Shown in pieces: positions 1 to 9,154 of a stretch of 64,000 nucleotides of DNA. Every line of letters begins with the position of its first letter. Within the stretch, counting starts at the first letter, position 1. Source of the stretch: Flavobacterium psychrophilum DSM 3660 = ATCC 49418 (GTDB taxonomy: Bacteria > Bacteroidota > Bacteroidia > Flavobacteriales > Flavobacteriaceae); contig NZ_MUHE01000005.1 of assembly GCF_002217405.1 (NCBI RefSeq), positions 114,172 to 178,171 of the forward strand, written 5' to 3'. The notes below the pieces were generated by a model that did no database searches, was not told the origin of the DNA, and saw nothing but the letters and a program-made list of their open reading frames with translations. Both the position numbers and the translations under genes were made by a program.

Positions 1-920
1 GATTTAATACAATTTTTAAGCCATGACTATTGTGAGCTGTATCGCAAATTACTTTTGGATTTGAATGTATTTGTTGCCAACGACCTAATAAACCTGTGTT
101 TTTTGCCACATTTAGTAATCCGTCTTTTAGATTTTCTTCCGAAACAGAAAAATGAGGTTTTAATACCCTAATGGTTTGAATAGCTGTTTTCTTATTTTGT
201 TGCTGGTAATCGCCTAATAAATCACTCGGATATTCTTTAGTGATTAAATCTGAAGCAAAATAAATATCTGCCTTACAATCTTTGGCTTTAGCTAAAAAAA
301 CTCCTTTGGTTTTGTCGTTGTATTCTCCTACAATTACAGGGGTATTGGGTTTTATGATCCCCGCTTTTTCGTTTGCAATAGCTTCTAATGTATTGCCTAA
401 AAAGAGAGTGTGATCTAAACCAATATTAGTAATTACCGAAACTAGCGGTTTAATAATATTTGTAGAATCTAGTCTTCCGCCCATTCCTACTTCAATGACT
501 GCAACATCAATTTCTTGTTTTGCAAAATAATCGAAAGACAAGCCCACTGTCATTTCAAAAAAACTTAAGTTGTTTTCTTCAAAAAAAGGTTTGTTTTTAG
601 CAACAAAATCTATTACAAAATCTTCAGAAATTGCTAGTCCATTTATTTTTATCCTCTCCCTAAAATCTTTTAAATGTGGAGAAGTGTATAGCCCAACTTT
701 GTAACCTGCTTCTTGTAAAACCGAAGCAATCATAGACGAGCTAGAGCCTTTACCATTAGTTCCTGCTACGTGAATCGTTTTTACTTTTAGCTCAGGATTT
801 CCCAAATGATTGGCCAGCAAAATGGTGTTTACTAAATCTTTTCTGTATGCCGAAGCACCTTGCTGCTGGTACATGGGTAGTTGTGCAAATAGCCAGTCTA
901 AAGTTTGTTGGTAATTCATA
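1..920 (-). CDS. folC: Bifunctional folylpolyglutamate synthase/dihydrofolate synthase, 3' end cut off by window
   Basis: Adds glutamate to dihydropteroate and folates in the cytoplasm, an ATP-dependent Mur-ligase-type reaction. The reading frame starts at the ATG at 918-920 and runs off the left edge, so only about 306 N-terminal residues are present and the C-terminal domain is missing. Visible motifs: the P-loop AGTNGKGSSSS near residue 52, a TSPHL segment, VIEVGMGGRLDSTN, and ITNIGLDHT, all typical of FolC. It is divergent from exbB, with a 192-bp gap. The family call is firm; the C-terminus cannot be judged. Confidence 0.95.
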
Positions 921-1112
921 TAATGATTAAATAAATATTTAAAATACAAGTTCTTTTTAATTCACGAAAAAATAAAACTATAAATTGGTTATAATAAGTT
1001 ATTTTCATTGTTCATAAAATAATTTATCTATTTTTTAGTTTAATATAAAATAGACAATTACCTTTATGCAAAATTGAGCTATTTTTTAATATAAATAAAG
1101 TACTTTACCCAC

Positions 1113-1829
1113 ATGATTGGATTTTTTTTACAAGCCCAAAACGACACCATTGCTGCTGCATCTAGCGCAGTCATTCAAAATGTTGTAAAAGACAACGAAA
1201 TTTCAGTTTTAGGATTTATTATGAAAGGCGGATTTTTCTTAATCCCAATTGCCTTATTACTGTTTTACACGATTTATGTAATCATCGAGCGGTATCTCTA
1301 TTTAAAAAAGCACACAAAATACGACACTCATTTGATGAAAGACATCAGGATTCATCTAAATTCTGGTCATATCGAAATGGCAATTGCTTCTGCCGAAAAA
1401 GACACCACAGCCTCCGGAAATGTTATAAAAGAAGGGCTTCATACCATAGGCAGACCTATTGCAGAGATTGAATCGAATATGGAAAAAGTGGCCAATATAG
1501 AAATTGGGCAAATGGAACAACGCTTGGGGCATCTAGGACTTATAGCAGGTATTGCGCCAACCTTAGGTTTTATAGGAACTATTGGCGGTGTAATTAAGAT
1601 TTTTTATAGTATTTCTATTACAGAAAACATAAGTATAGGGAATATTTCTGGTGGTCTCTACGAGAAAATGATTAGCTCTGGTTCAGGGCTAATTGTTGGG
1701 CTTGTAGCTTACTCTGCCTACCATTTATTTAACGGAGTCATAGATAGTTTTTCGTTAAATATTCAGCGCCATGTATTAGAATTTGTAAACATAATTCAGA
1801 GACCAAATGCCACAAATAAAACGAAATAA
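1113..1829 (+). CDS. exbB: MotA/TolQ/ExbB proton channel family protein
   Basis: Inner-membrane proton channel subunit that, with ExbD and TonB, powers outer-membrane transport or envelope maintenance. The 238 residues show a membrane segment near 35-58 and two more near 140-165 and 185-205. The conserved family stretch is seen around GIAPTLGFIGTIGGVI. It starts at ATG 1113, and its last 23 bases overlap the start of exbD, which implies translational coupling. ExbB versus TolQ cannot be settled from sequence, because no TonB or TolA gene lies beside it here. Confidence 0.9.
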   Translation: MIGFFLQAQNDTIAAASSAVIQNVVKDNEISVLGFIMKGGFFLIPIALLLFYTIYVIIERYLYLKKHTKYDTHLMKDIRIHLNSGHIEMAIASAEKDTTASGNVIKEGLHTIGRPIAEIESNMEKVANIEIGQMEQRLGHLGLIAGIAPTLGFIGTIGGVIKIFYSISITENISIGNISGGLYEKMISSGSGLIVGLVAYSAYHLFNGVIDSFSLNIQRHVLEFVNIIQRPNATNKTK

Positions 1830-2208
1830 ACGATTTCATGCAGAAATAGCAACATCGTCATTAAGTGATATTATGTTCTTTTTGCTATTATTTTTCCTAA
1901 TCATATCTACATTGGCAAACCCAAATGTCATAAAAATGACCTTGCCAAAATCTAAAAATAACGAAAAAACAAACAAGCAACACATTACACTTTCAGTTAC
2001 CGAAGCCAAGAAGTTTTATCTAGACAAACAAGAAGTCCCGTTCGATAACTTAGAAACTACTTTACTGTCAAAATTAGGAGCAACCAAAGACCAAGCAGTC
2101 ATTGTTCGCATTCCGTACAATATGCAAGTGCAAGATTTAGTCGATGTTTTGCAAATAGGCGTAAAAAACAATTTAAAATTTGTAATAGCTACCAGTGCAA
2201 GCAAATAA
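1807..2208 (+). CDS. exbD: ExbD/TolR biopolymer transport protein
   Basis: Small partner of the ExbB channel. The 133 residues have a short cytoplasmic N-terminus (MPQIKRNKRFHAEIA), a single transmembrane helix near 19-38 with the usual acidic residue just ahead of it (SLSDIMFFLLLFFLI), and a periplasmic domain ending in VDVLQIGVKNNLKFVIAT, which matches the ExbD fold. It overlaps exbB by 23 bp. A dispersed repeat with an embedded terminator follows 20 bp downstream, so the exbB-exbD transcript probably ends there and no tonB gene is co-transcribed. Confidence 0.9.
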   Translation: MPQIKRNKRFHAEIATSSLSDIMFFLLLFFLIISTLANPNVIKMTLPKSKNNEKTNKQHITLSVTEAKKFYLDKQEVPFDNLETTLLSKLGATKDQAVIVRIPYNMQVQDLVDVLQIGVKNNLKFVIATSASK

Positions 2209-2226
2209 AATTAAATATTTTTATTA

Positions 2227-2320
2227 AGGAGCTATTCCTGCTTTTCGCTATATCTTTTATAAAAAAAAACCATTTAGAGAAAACTAAATGGTTTTTTTAT
2301 AAAAGTTCAGGGCTAGGGCA
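2227..2320 (+). repeat. Dispersed variable-centre repeat, copy 1 (family A)
   Basis: The left arm (AGGAGCTATTCCTGCTTTT...) and right arm (...GGGCTAGGGC) are shared with copies at 28392-28476 and 43413-43483, and in reverse orientation with 18561-18642 and 53955-54032. The centre differs in each copy but is always self-complementary; here it is a complete terminator hairpin. Confidence 0.75.
2266..2299 (+). terminator. Intrinsic terminator after exbD, inside repeat copy 1
   Basis: A 12-bp perfect stem (AAAACCATTTAG at 2266-2277 pairing with CTAAATGGTTTT at 2284-2295) is followed by a T-run. Confidence 0.8.
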
Positions 2321-2395
2321 TACCTTTCTATTCAAATTTATAAATTCTAACAAAGCATTGGTTTTATTATAAAATGATTAAAAAAAACATTCTAA

Positions 2396-2534
2396 AAAAA
2401 AACAAATGATTTAGAACTTCAATCTAAAGATGTATTAACCTTTTCTGTAAAAAGTAATTTTTATTCTTATAGCAATTATCCCTATATAGTAAAGGTAATA
2501 ACAAAAGGAGGTTATATTTCGCAGCAAAAAGAAC
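2396..2534 (+). pseudogene. Possible remnant of an unidentified coding sequence
   Basis: An open frame with protein-like composition (...LQSKDVLTFSVKSNF..., ...YIVKVITKGGYISQQ...) runs from 2396 into the antisense of terC. It has no start codon and has an in-frame stop at 2393-2395. An ATG at 2374 opens a different frame through an A-run, so a single frameshift would join them. I do not recognise the family. It may be chance. Confidence 0.2.
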
Positions 2535-3491
2535 TTAATCGTTTAGTTCTTGTTCGCTACCCATTTTTAATGAAACTAAAATCCCAACGAGCAACGAAAC
2601 AGCAATAAATCCTAACGATGCCCATTCAGGAATTTCGATATAATCATGCGATATCATTTTTAGACCTACAAAACTTAAAATTGCAATTAAGCTATATTCT
2701 AGATAACTAAATTTTTCTAGCATATTAGCTAAAAAGAAATACATAGAGCGCAAGCCAAGAATGGCAAAAATATTCGAACTAAAAACTAAAAACGGATCGG
2801 AAGTAATAGCCAATATAGCAGGAACACTATCTACTGCAAATAAAACATCCATGACCTCAATTACAATCAAAGCTACAAAAAGCGGTGTGGCTGCTTTTCC
2901 TTTTTTGGTAGGAATAAAAAATTTCTGTTTATCACTTTCAGAAGTAATAGGTATAATTTTGCCTAAAGTTTTGTAAACAAAAGAGTCTTTTGGCTCGAAA
3001 TTTTCTTCGTCTTCTTTGCTAAACAGCATTTTAATAGCTGTAAATAGAAGGAAAGCGCCAAAAACATAATTTGTCCAGCTAAAATTTTTAATCAGAATAA
3101 CCCCAAAAGAAATCATTATACCTCTAAAAAATATAGCTCCAAGAATTCCCCAAAACAATACTCGGTGTTGGTATTTTTGTGGTATTTTAAAAGAAGCAAA
3201 AATAATGGCAATTATAAATATATTATCTACACTTAATGATAATTCTATTAAATAACCCGTAACAAATTTTAGTGCAGCAGCTGTTTGCGAAAGGTTATTC
3301 GGATTGTTAACAAAATCTGTTCCGTACAACCAGTAAATAACACCAGAAAAGGCAAAAGACAAAGTAACCCAAATAGCGGTCCATTTGCTAGCTTCTTTTG
3401 TACTAACAATATGAGGGGTTTTATTAAAAATCCCTAAATCGAGTGCCAAAATAACAAAAACCATTGCAAGAAATAAAAACCAAACTATCAT
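2535..3491 (-). CDS. TerC/Alx family integral membrane protein
   Basis: A multi-pass membrane protein of 318 residues. Family features are the acidic motif in the first helix (ILALDLGIF), the repeated acidic membrane motif ELSLSVDNIF near residue 84, and VIEVMDVLFAVDSVPA near residue 207; these paired Asp/Glu segments define TerC. Relatives include E. coli Alx, linked to manganese export, and the tellurite-resistance protein TerC, so a metal-efflux role is an inference. It starts at the ATG at 3489-3491, divergent from glnN. I saw no yybP-type manganese riboswitch in the upstream gap. Confidence 0.88.
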   Translation of the reverse strand: MIVWFLFLAMVFVILALDLGIFNKTPHIVSTKEASKWTAIWVTLSFAFSGVIYWLYGTDFVNNPNNLSQTAAALKFVTGYLIELSLSVDNIFIIAIIFASFKIPQKYQHRVLFWGILGAIFFRGIMISFGVILIKNFSWTNYVFGAFLLFTAIKMLFSKEDEENFEPKDSFVYKTLGKIIPITSESDKQKFFIPTKKGKAATPLFVALIVIEVMDVLFAVDSVPAILAITSDPFLVFSSNIFAILGLRSMYFFLANMLEKFSYLEYSLIAILSFVGLKMISHDYIEIPEWASLGFIAVSLLVGILVSLKMGSEQELND

Positions 3492-3590
3492 ATTATTGAA
3501 TTACGAATTAAAAAATGCCGAATTACAAATTTCAAAAAAAAAAGCGTAGTTTTTGAGTGAAAAAATAATTCTAATGCAAATATAATCTTT

Positions 3591-3626
3591 TCAATATCAA
3601 AAATCAATATCAAAAAATAATATCAA
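3591..3626. repeat. Short-word repeat (ATATCAAAAATCA type)
   Basis: The word CAATATCAAAAA is reiterated (3592-3618) in the gap between terC and glnN. The same word recurs with an inverted partner at 19561-19656 and 23094-23205. Confidence 0.5.
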
Positions 3627-3760
3627 GAAACAATAGTGATCTTCAAATTTTCTCAAATATGGGTTATAATCATATAAAGATAATTTTAAAGACAAATTAC
3701 TTATTTTAAATATTTACCCTAAAAAAATAGGGGTTAAAATTTTATTTCAACAAAAAATTA

Positions 3761-3768
3761 TATATTTG
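3761..3768 (+). promoter_or_regulatory. Probable -7 box of the glnN promoter
   Basis: TATATTTG matches the Bacteroidota -7 consensus TAnnTTTG, 41 bp before the glnN start. No clear TTG lies 19 bp upstream. The rest of the 318-bp gap between terC and glnN is AT-rich and, apart from the word repeat, featureless. Confidence 0.6.
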
Positions 3769-3809
3769 CAGTATAATTAATGGGGTATAACTTTTAAAAA
3801 TCAATTTTT

Positions 3810-5999
3810 ATGTCAACAATTCGTTTTCAAGCATTAAAAGAAGCATCAGGAAGAAAACCTGTAAAATTTGAAGAAGCCGATAGAAAATCTAATATTTTCG
3901 GAGCAAATGTGTTTAATGACAAAGCAATGAAGCAATTTCTTACTTCAGATGCGTATAAAGGAGTGAAAGACGCCGTACAGCACGGAACAAAAATTGATAG
4001 AAAATTAGCCGATTATATCGCCATGGGTATGAAAGAATGGGCATTGTCTAAAGGAGTGACTCATTATACACACTGGTTTCAACCTCTTACAGGAACCACT
4101 GCTGAAAAACATGATGCCTTTTTTGAAACTTCTTACGACGGAAGCGAGTCATTTGAAAAATTTGGTGGCGCACAATTGGTTCAACAAGAACCAGACGCAT
4201 CAAGTTTTCCTAACGGAGGAATTAGAAATACATTTGAAGCTCGTGGTTATACGGCTTGGGATCCAACATCGCCAGCATTTATCTTCGGAACTACTTTATG
4301 TATCCCAACGGTTTTTATATCTTATACAGGTGAAGCATTAGATTACAAAACACCATTATTACGTGCACTGCATTCAATAGATCAAGCTGCGACAGACGTT
4401 TGTAAATATTTTGATAAAAATGTTAAAAAAGTAACCGCAACTTTAGGTTGGGAACAAGAATATTTCTTAATCGATGTAGCTTTAGCAAATTCTCGCCCTG
4501 ATATTCTCATGACAGGAAGAACTTTATTAGGACACACTTCTGCAAAAGGACAACAATTAGACGACCATTATTTTGGGTCAATCCCAACAAGAGCGTTAAA
4601 TTATATGCGTGAGTTAGAACAAGAATGTATGTATCTTGGAATTCCAGTAAAAACACGTCATAACGAAGTAGCACCCAATCAGTTCGAGTTGGCACCTATT
4701 TTCGAAGAAACAAACCTTGCCGTAGACCACAATTCATTATTAATGGATGTGATGCATAAAGTAGGAGAGCGCCATGATTTTAAAGTATTATTTCACGAAA
4801 AACCTTTCAAAGGAGTAAATGGGTCAGGAAAACACAACAACTGGTCATTAGCAACAGATACTGGAATAAATTTGTTAAGTCCAAGCAAAACGCCAATGAG
4901 TAACCTTCAATTCTTGTCGTTTTTTATCAATACCATCAAAGCGGTAAACGATTATGAAGAATTATTAAGAGCAGCCATTGCAACAGCAACAAATGACCAC
5001 AGATTAGGAGCAAACGAAGCGCCACCAGCAATTATATCTGTATTTATTGGCGAGCAATTAACAAAAGTGTTGGCTGAGCTAGAAGGCGTTACAACAGGGA
5101 AATTATCTCCAGAAGAAAAAACAGATTTAAAACTAAACGTAGTAGGTAAAATTCCAGATGTGCTTTTAGATAATACCGACAGAAATAGAACATCACCATT
5201 TGCCTTTACAGGAAATAAATTTGAGTTCAGAGCCGTTGGTTCTTCTGCAAATTGTGCAAACTCAATGACCATATTAAATACAATTGTAGCCAAACAATTG
5301 AAAGATTTTAAAATAGAAGTTGATGCTTTAATAGAAAGCAAAGACATGAAAAAAGACGATGCTATTTTCAATGTTTTGAGAGAATACATCAAAAAATCTA
5401 AGAAAATTCTTTTCGAAGGAGATGGTTATAGCGATGCTTGGGAAGTAGAAGCTAAAAAACGTGGTTTAAGTAATTTTAAAACCACACCATTAGCATTAAA
5501 AGCAAAAGTGTCTAAACAAGCTTTAGACTTATTCTCTGAAATGAACGTCATGAACCACGTTGAAGTAGAAGCTCGTTACGAAATTGAATTAGAAGAATAT
5601 ACTAAGAAAATTCAAATTGAAGGTCGTGTTTTAGGAGATATTGCTCGTAATCACGTGATTCCAACAGCCATTAAATACCAAAACACATTAATAGAAAATG
5701 TAAAAGGATTGAAAGATATTTTTGGAGATGAATTTAAAAAAATTGGTAAAGAACAAATAGTTTTAATCAAAGAAATTTCTGAACATATAGAGGGTATTAA
5801 TACTAAAGTTGAAGCCATGACAGAAGCTCGTAAAAAAGCAAATGTTATAACCAATGCTCAAAAAATGGCAGAATCATATTGCGATGCTGTAAAACCTTAT
5901 TTTGATAAAATTCGCGAACACTGCGACAAACTAGAATTGTTAGTAGATAACGAAAGTTGGACATTAACAAAATATAGAGAGTTATTGTTTACAAAATAA
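3810..5999 (+). CDS. glnN: Glutamine synthetase type III (GSIII)
   Basis: Makes glutamine from glutamate, ammonia and ATP in the cytoplasm; GSIII is the large form common in Bacteroidota. At 729 residues it has the expected GSIII length. Visible catalytic motifs: GWEQEYFLID near residue 214, NEVAPNQFELAP near residue 289, and HEKPFKGVNGSGKHNNWS near residue 330, followed by the GSIII-specific C-terminal region rich in helices. It is a single transcription unit, with its own promoter box upstream and a strong hairpin terminator downstream. The identification is secure. Confidence 0.97.
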   Translation: MSTIRFQALKEASGRKPVKFEEADRKSNIFGANVFNDKAMKQFLTSDAYKGVKDAVQHGTKIDRKLADYIAMGMKEWALSKGVTHYTHWFQPLTGTTAEKHDAFFETSYDGSESFEKFGGAQLVQQEPDASSFPNGGIRNTFEARGYTAWDPTSPAFIFGTTLCIPTVFISYTGEALDYKTPLLRALHSIDQAATDVCKYFDKNVKKVTATLGWEQEYFLIDVALANSRPDILMTGRTLLGHTSAKGQQLDDHYFGSIPTRALNYMRELEQECMYLGIPVKTRHNEVAPNQFELAPIFEETNLAVDHNSLLMDVMHKVGERHDFKVLFHEKPFKGVNGSGKHNNWSLATDTGINLLSPSKTPMSNLQFLSFFINTIKAVNDYEELLRAAIATATNDHRLGANEAPPAIISVFIGEQLTKVLAELEGVTTGKLSPEEKTDLKLNVVGKIPDVLLDNTDRNRTSPFAFTGNKFEFRAVGSSANCANSMTILNTIVAKQLKDFKIEVDALIESKDMKKDDAIFNVLREYIKKSKKILFEGDGYSDAWEVEAKKRGLSNFKTTPLALKAKVSKQALDLFSEMNVMNHVEVEARYEIELEEYTKKIQIEGRVLGDIARNHVIPTAIKYQNTLIENVKGLKDIFGDEFKKIGKEQIVLIKEISEHIEGINTKVEAMTEARKKANVITNAQKMAESYCDAVKPYFDKIREHCDKLELLVDNESWTLTKYRELLFTK

Positions 6000-6018
6000 T
6001 AATTAGTTAAAAACAATC

Positions 6019-6058
6019 AAGTCGAATATCTGAAAGTTTCTAGATGTTCGACTTTTTT
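6019..6058 (+). terminator. Intrinsic terminator after glnN
   Basis: The stem AAGTCGAA (6019-6026) pairs with TTCGACTT (6047-6054), is extended inward by ATCT/AGAT, and is followed by a T-run. Confidence 0.85.
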
Positions 6059-6208
6059 GTTTTATTAAAGCAAAAAAAGCTTTTTAGCTTTTAAAAATTT
6101 CTGGCTTGTAACTTTTAATTATATTTGAAAATGATTTGAGAATAAAACAATTTTTTTGCGGGTATTGTTTTTAATTAATCGACAATCTTTTTTTAGTAAA
6201 TTAATAAA

Positions 6209-7093
6209 ATGAAAAAACTTTTTATATACATATTATTTTTGGTTAATATTTATCTAGCAAATGCCCAAGAGCAATTCTCAGTGTATTTTGATAGTAATAA
6301 ATACGAATTGTCAGGACAAGAAAATAAGGAACTTCAAACTTGGATAAGCCAGAACCCAACAAGCAAAGTATTAGCTATAAATGGATATACAGATGAAGAC
6401 GGAACCAACCAATACAACGATTCATTAGCATTAAAAAGGGTTCAAAAAGTGTATCAAAACATAAAGCAAAAAATAAATATTCGAGAGGATTTTAAAACCA
6501 GAAGCTTTGGTGAACACTCCCAACAATCAAAAAATAAATCCGAAAACAGAAAAGTAACTATTTACTATTTATTGCAAAAAGACATTATTCATGAAGATGA
6601 GATTTTAGGTTTAAAATCAAAAGAAAAAACCAAAATTAAGAAACCAATTGTTTTTCCAAACAAAGTAGTGATAGATAATTTTAACGGCACAAAATCAGAA
6701 TACAAACTCGATGTTAAATTTATGGAAGCACTTTGTTACGCAGTGCCAGGAACAAAATTAAAACTGAATAACCTAAATTTTATTACCAATACTTTTGCCG
6801 TAACTAACGATTCTCGAGGAAAATTATACGAGTTATTACTTGTAATGCAACAAAGACCAGAAATGATAATTAGTATTCATGGTCATTTGTGTTGCGTATC
6901 TGTAGATCGAAAAGACTTGTCAACCCAAAGAGCAAAAGCCGTGAAGCAGTTTTTAGAACTTAACGGAATAGAAAAAACAAGAATGGATTTCAAAGGTTTT
7001 GGAAGTTCGATTCCGTTGTTCCCTTTGCCCGAAAACACCGAAGAAGAACGAGCAGCCAATCGCCGAGTTGAAATTGAGGTTATCGAAAATTAA
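6209..7093 (+). CDS. Secreted protein with two OmpA-like peptidoglycan-binding domains
   Basis: A 294-residue envelope protein with a signal peptide (MKKLFIYILFLVNIYLANAQ). The first OmpA_C-like module spans about residues 22-125 (VYFDSNKYEL ... INGYTDEDG ... SENRKVTIYYL). The second is about 190-290 (HGHLCCVSVDRKDLSTQRA ... GFGSS ... ERAANRRVEIEV). The second keeps the NRRVEI ending typical of OmpA; the first is more divergent. It probably tethers the outer membrane to peptidoglycan from the periplasmic side. Two consecutive Cys residues in the second module (HLCCVS) are unusual. It is monocistronic. Confidence 0.8.
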   Translation: MKKLFIYILFLVNIYLANAQEQFSVYFDSNKYELSGQENKELQTWISQNPTSKVLAINGYTDEDGTNQYNDSLALKRVQKVYQNIKQKINIREDFKTRSFGEHSQQSKNKSENRKVTIYYLLQKDIIHEDEILGLKSKEKTKIKKPIVFPNKVVIDNFNGTKSEYKLDVKFMEALCYAVPGTKLKLNNLNFITNTFAVTNDSRGKLYELLLVMQQRPEMIISIHGHLCCVSVDRKDLSTQRAKAVKQFLELNGIEKTRMDFKGFGSSIPLFPLPENTEEERAANRRVEIEVIEN

Positions 7094-7235
7094 AGCATAA
7101 AAAAAAAATCGTCTTTGTAAAAAGAGTTTTTATCCAATTTACTAAATAAAAAGTTAGAAATCACACTGCATTTTCTTGATTCTATTCTTCCATAACTTTT
7201 ATTTGTTTTTACATAAAAAAGTGTGCGTTTGCCCT

Positions 7236-7456
7236 AGATAAAACCTCTAATAAGATCATCATGACAACCTAAAAGACTAAATTTAGCTGAAGCAGAAATA
7301 AAAATATTGCTACCGCAATTATAAAAATAGCTTCCACCATATAATATGTTTGCCCCCCAATCCTATTTATTGTCATTGCAATTGTATTTATTATAACCGC
7401 AGTTATATTTATAGCTTCCGCAGTTATATTTATGCCTTCCGCAGTTTCATTTGTAC
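7236..7456 (-). repeat. Inverted copy of the heptad-repeat sequence (partner of 13504-13722)
   Basis: Read on the minus strand, this stretch is nearly identical to 13504-13722 on the plus strand: the same ATAAATATAACTGCGG units, then AATAGGATTGGGGGGCAAA, ending at GAGGTTTTATCT in both. The main length difference is a 21-bp insertion in the 13.5-kb copy. The pair forms a long-range inverted repeat enclosing about 6 kb. Confidence 0.85.
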
Positions 7457-7526
7457 CTTGCGCAAACCCATTTATTACAACCGCAATTACAATTAGAATA
7501 ACCGCCGAAAGAAAAAGAAACAGCAC
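7269..7526 (-). CDS. Small hydrophobic heptad-repeat protein, family unknown
   Basis: An 85-residue reading frame from a GTG start (7524-7526). It has a hydrophobic N-terminus, then seven-residue units (INGFAQG, TNETAEG, INITAEA, INITA..), then a conserved segment and a hydrophobic tail ending LLQLNLVF. The 13.5-kb relative differs by a whole-codon insertion and several synonymous changes (CTG/TTA for Leu, GTC/GTG for Val), which suggests past selection on the protein. There is no ATG and no obvious ribosome site. I do not recognise the family. The 7094-7670 gap otherwise holds no gene I can support. Confidence 0.4.
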   Translation of the reverse strand: MLFLFLSAVILIVIAVVINGFAQGTNETAEGINITAEAINITAVIINTIAMTINRIGGQTYYMVEAIFIIAVAIFLFLLQLNLVF

Positions 7527-7670
7527 ATAAAAAAAGCACCAGAAATACCACTAAACTGACAAAAAAGCAATCGCAAAACAGCCACTACAACATAGTCATC
7601 AGAAAAAATATTTTACCTTCGTCCCAACCTTTTTATAAAAAAAAGCCTCTTTAGTATAAAGACACCAATT

Positions 7671-8207
7671 GTGATAAACGAAAACGTATTAATTGCCTGC
7701 AAAAAAATGCACCGAGACGCACAACGTCAGGTGTATGAGCAAATGGCACCAAAATTGTACCGCACTTGCAAGCGCTACCTAAAGAAAGAGGAAGAAATAG
7801 AAGAGGTCTTGGCCGATACATTTTATACCATTTTTATAAAAATAGACATGCTAAAAGAGCTTGGTGCTTTCGAAGCTTGGGCTCGAAAAATTGCAGTAAA
7901 TAACTGTCTCCATCAGCTCAAACACAAAGTAAACTTCAATATCTATTTAGAGGACACAAAGCTTCAACTACAACCAGAGAGTTTGCCAAACACACATTTA
8001 GAAGAAGAAGACTTACTCAAATTGTTAGATTATATTCCTGCGGGCTGCAAAACAATTTTCAATCTATTTGCTATTGAAGGCTACAGTCACAAGGAAATAG
8101 CAACGTTACTCAACATTTCTGAAGGCACATCAAAATCACAATTAAATGTTGCCAAAACAAAGTTGAAAGATTTAGTAAATAATCTTTATTACAAACAAGC
8201 AAAGTAA
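7671..8207 (+). CDS. ECF-type RNA polymerase sigma factor
   Basis: A 178-residue sigma-70 family protein from a GTG start at 7671. Region 2 is visible near residues 20-85 (LKKEEEIEEVLADTFYTIFIKI ... FEAWARKIAVNNCLHQL), and region 4 near 115-170 with the helix-turn-helix GYSHKEIATLLNISEGTSKSQLNVAKTKL. It directs polymerase to a regulon that probably includes its own operon. The next gene begins two bases after its stop and encodes a single-pass membrane protein, the usual position of an anti-sigma factor. Confidence 0.9.
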   Translation: MINENVLIACKKMHRDAQRQVYEQMAPKLYRTCKRYLKKEEEIEEVLADTFYTIFIKIDMLKELGAFEAWARKIAVNNCLHQLKHKVNFNIYLEDTKLQLQPESLPNTHLEEEDLLKLLDYIPAGCKTIFNLFAIEGYSHKEIATLLNISEGTSKSQLNVAKTKLKDLVNNLYYKQAK

Positions 8208-8209
8208 AA

Positions 8210-9118
8210 ATGAAAAATCAAGATAAAATATTCGAACAATTTAAAAGCGCCGCCAAAAAAGCAGAAACCAAAGACTTTCCCGAAATAGAAAAAATATGGT
8301 CACGAGTAGATGCAAAACTAGATACGGTTGTTTACAAAAAACAAAACAACAATTGGAAAAAATTAGCTGTAGCAGCATCGTTAGTTTTACTAGGAATTAT
8401 CGCCTTTCAGTTCCTAAAAACGGAAGATAAAATAATAACTCCTGAAAACGAAATTGTAGTTTCCGATGTAAAAAAAGAAATGCGACCAGAAACTATTACC
8501 CAAGAAAATACAATTTTAAATACTAAAAAACCCATCATAAAAAGTGGTGCAGAAGAAATATTACAAAAACAAATTACTAATGCTCAAACTGTGGTTGTAA
8601 ATGATGAACCAACTCAATCTTCAGAAAAAGCAGAAGAAATGGTTGTTGAAGCCTATTCGACAGCAGAAAAAAGCAAAAAATCCGCTGCTTCTACTTCCAA
8701 TTCTGTTTTAAAAGGGAATGTTTATGATGCCGTTAGTGTAAAAAGCTATGTTAAAGATGCAGAAGACGATAAAAGTGAAATTCAGGAGAAAAAAAACATT
8801 CCGTTAGTTGTTATCGATGGAAAACCAATTACCCATAACAAAAAATCTGGCGAAGAAATCATATCAGAATTAGACAAAGAAACATTTGAAACTGTTTACC
8901 TAAAAGAACCTTTATATATTATAAACGGCACTTACTATTCGGAAGAATCGCTTTTTGGCAAAAACCCAACAAGTCCTTATGCTCCATTAGACAAGCAAGA
9001 AATTAAAACGATTAAAATCTTGCAAGACCAAAAAGCAACGGCAATATATGGCGAAAAAGGAAAAAAAGGCGTCGTAATTATTACTACTAAAACAGGAAAA
9101 CCAGTAGCACCCCAATAG
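8210..9118 (+). CDS. Single-pass membrane protein with TonB-plug-like C-terminus, possible anti-sigma factor
   Basis: 302 residues: a cytoplasmic N-terminal ~50 residues, one transmembrane helix near 52-66 (LAVAASLVLLGIIAFQF), a long low-complexity periplasmic linker, then a C-terminal domain. The final 40 residues (IKTIKILQDQKATAIYG, then GKKGVVIITTK) closely match the end of the plug domain of SusC/RagA TonB-dependent receptors, but no barrel follows. Lying two bases after an ECF sigma gene, it is probably its membrane-bound regulator; the plug-like tail may be the sensor. No classical ZAS or FecR domain was seen, so the role is an inference. Confidence 0.6.
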   Translation: MKNQDKIFEQFKSAAKKAETKDFPEIEKIWSRVDAKLDTVVYKKQNNNWKKLAVAASLVLLGIIAFQFLKTEDKIITPENEIVVSDVKKEMRPETITQENTILNTKKPIIKSGAEEILQKQITNAQTVVVNDEPTQSSEKAEEMVVEAYSTAEKSKKSAASTSNSVLKGNVYDAVSVKSYVKDAEDDKSEIQEKKNIPLVVIDGKPITHNKKSGEEIISELDKETFETVYLKEPLYIINGTYYSEESLFGKNPTSPYAPLDKQEIKTIKILQDQKATAIYGEKGKKGVVIITTKTGKPVAPQ

Positions 9119-9154
9119 GCAACATTTAAAAAATTAATTAAAAAAACTAAAATC

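Noticed and set aside
3492..3809. Possible manganese (yybP-type) riboswitch for terC
   Set aside because: I could not find the conserved core or pairing pattern in this AT-rich gap.
4952..5392. 146-codon antisense frame within glnN
   Set aside because: Shadow of a strongly conserved GSIII coding region; no independent support.
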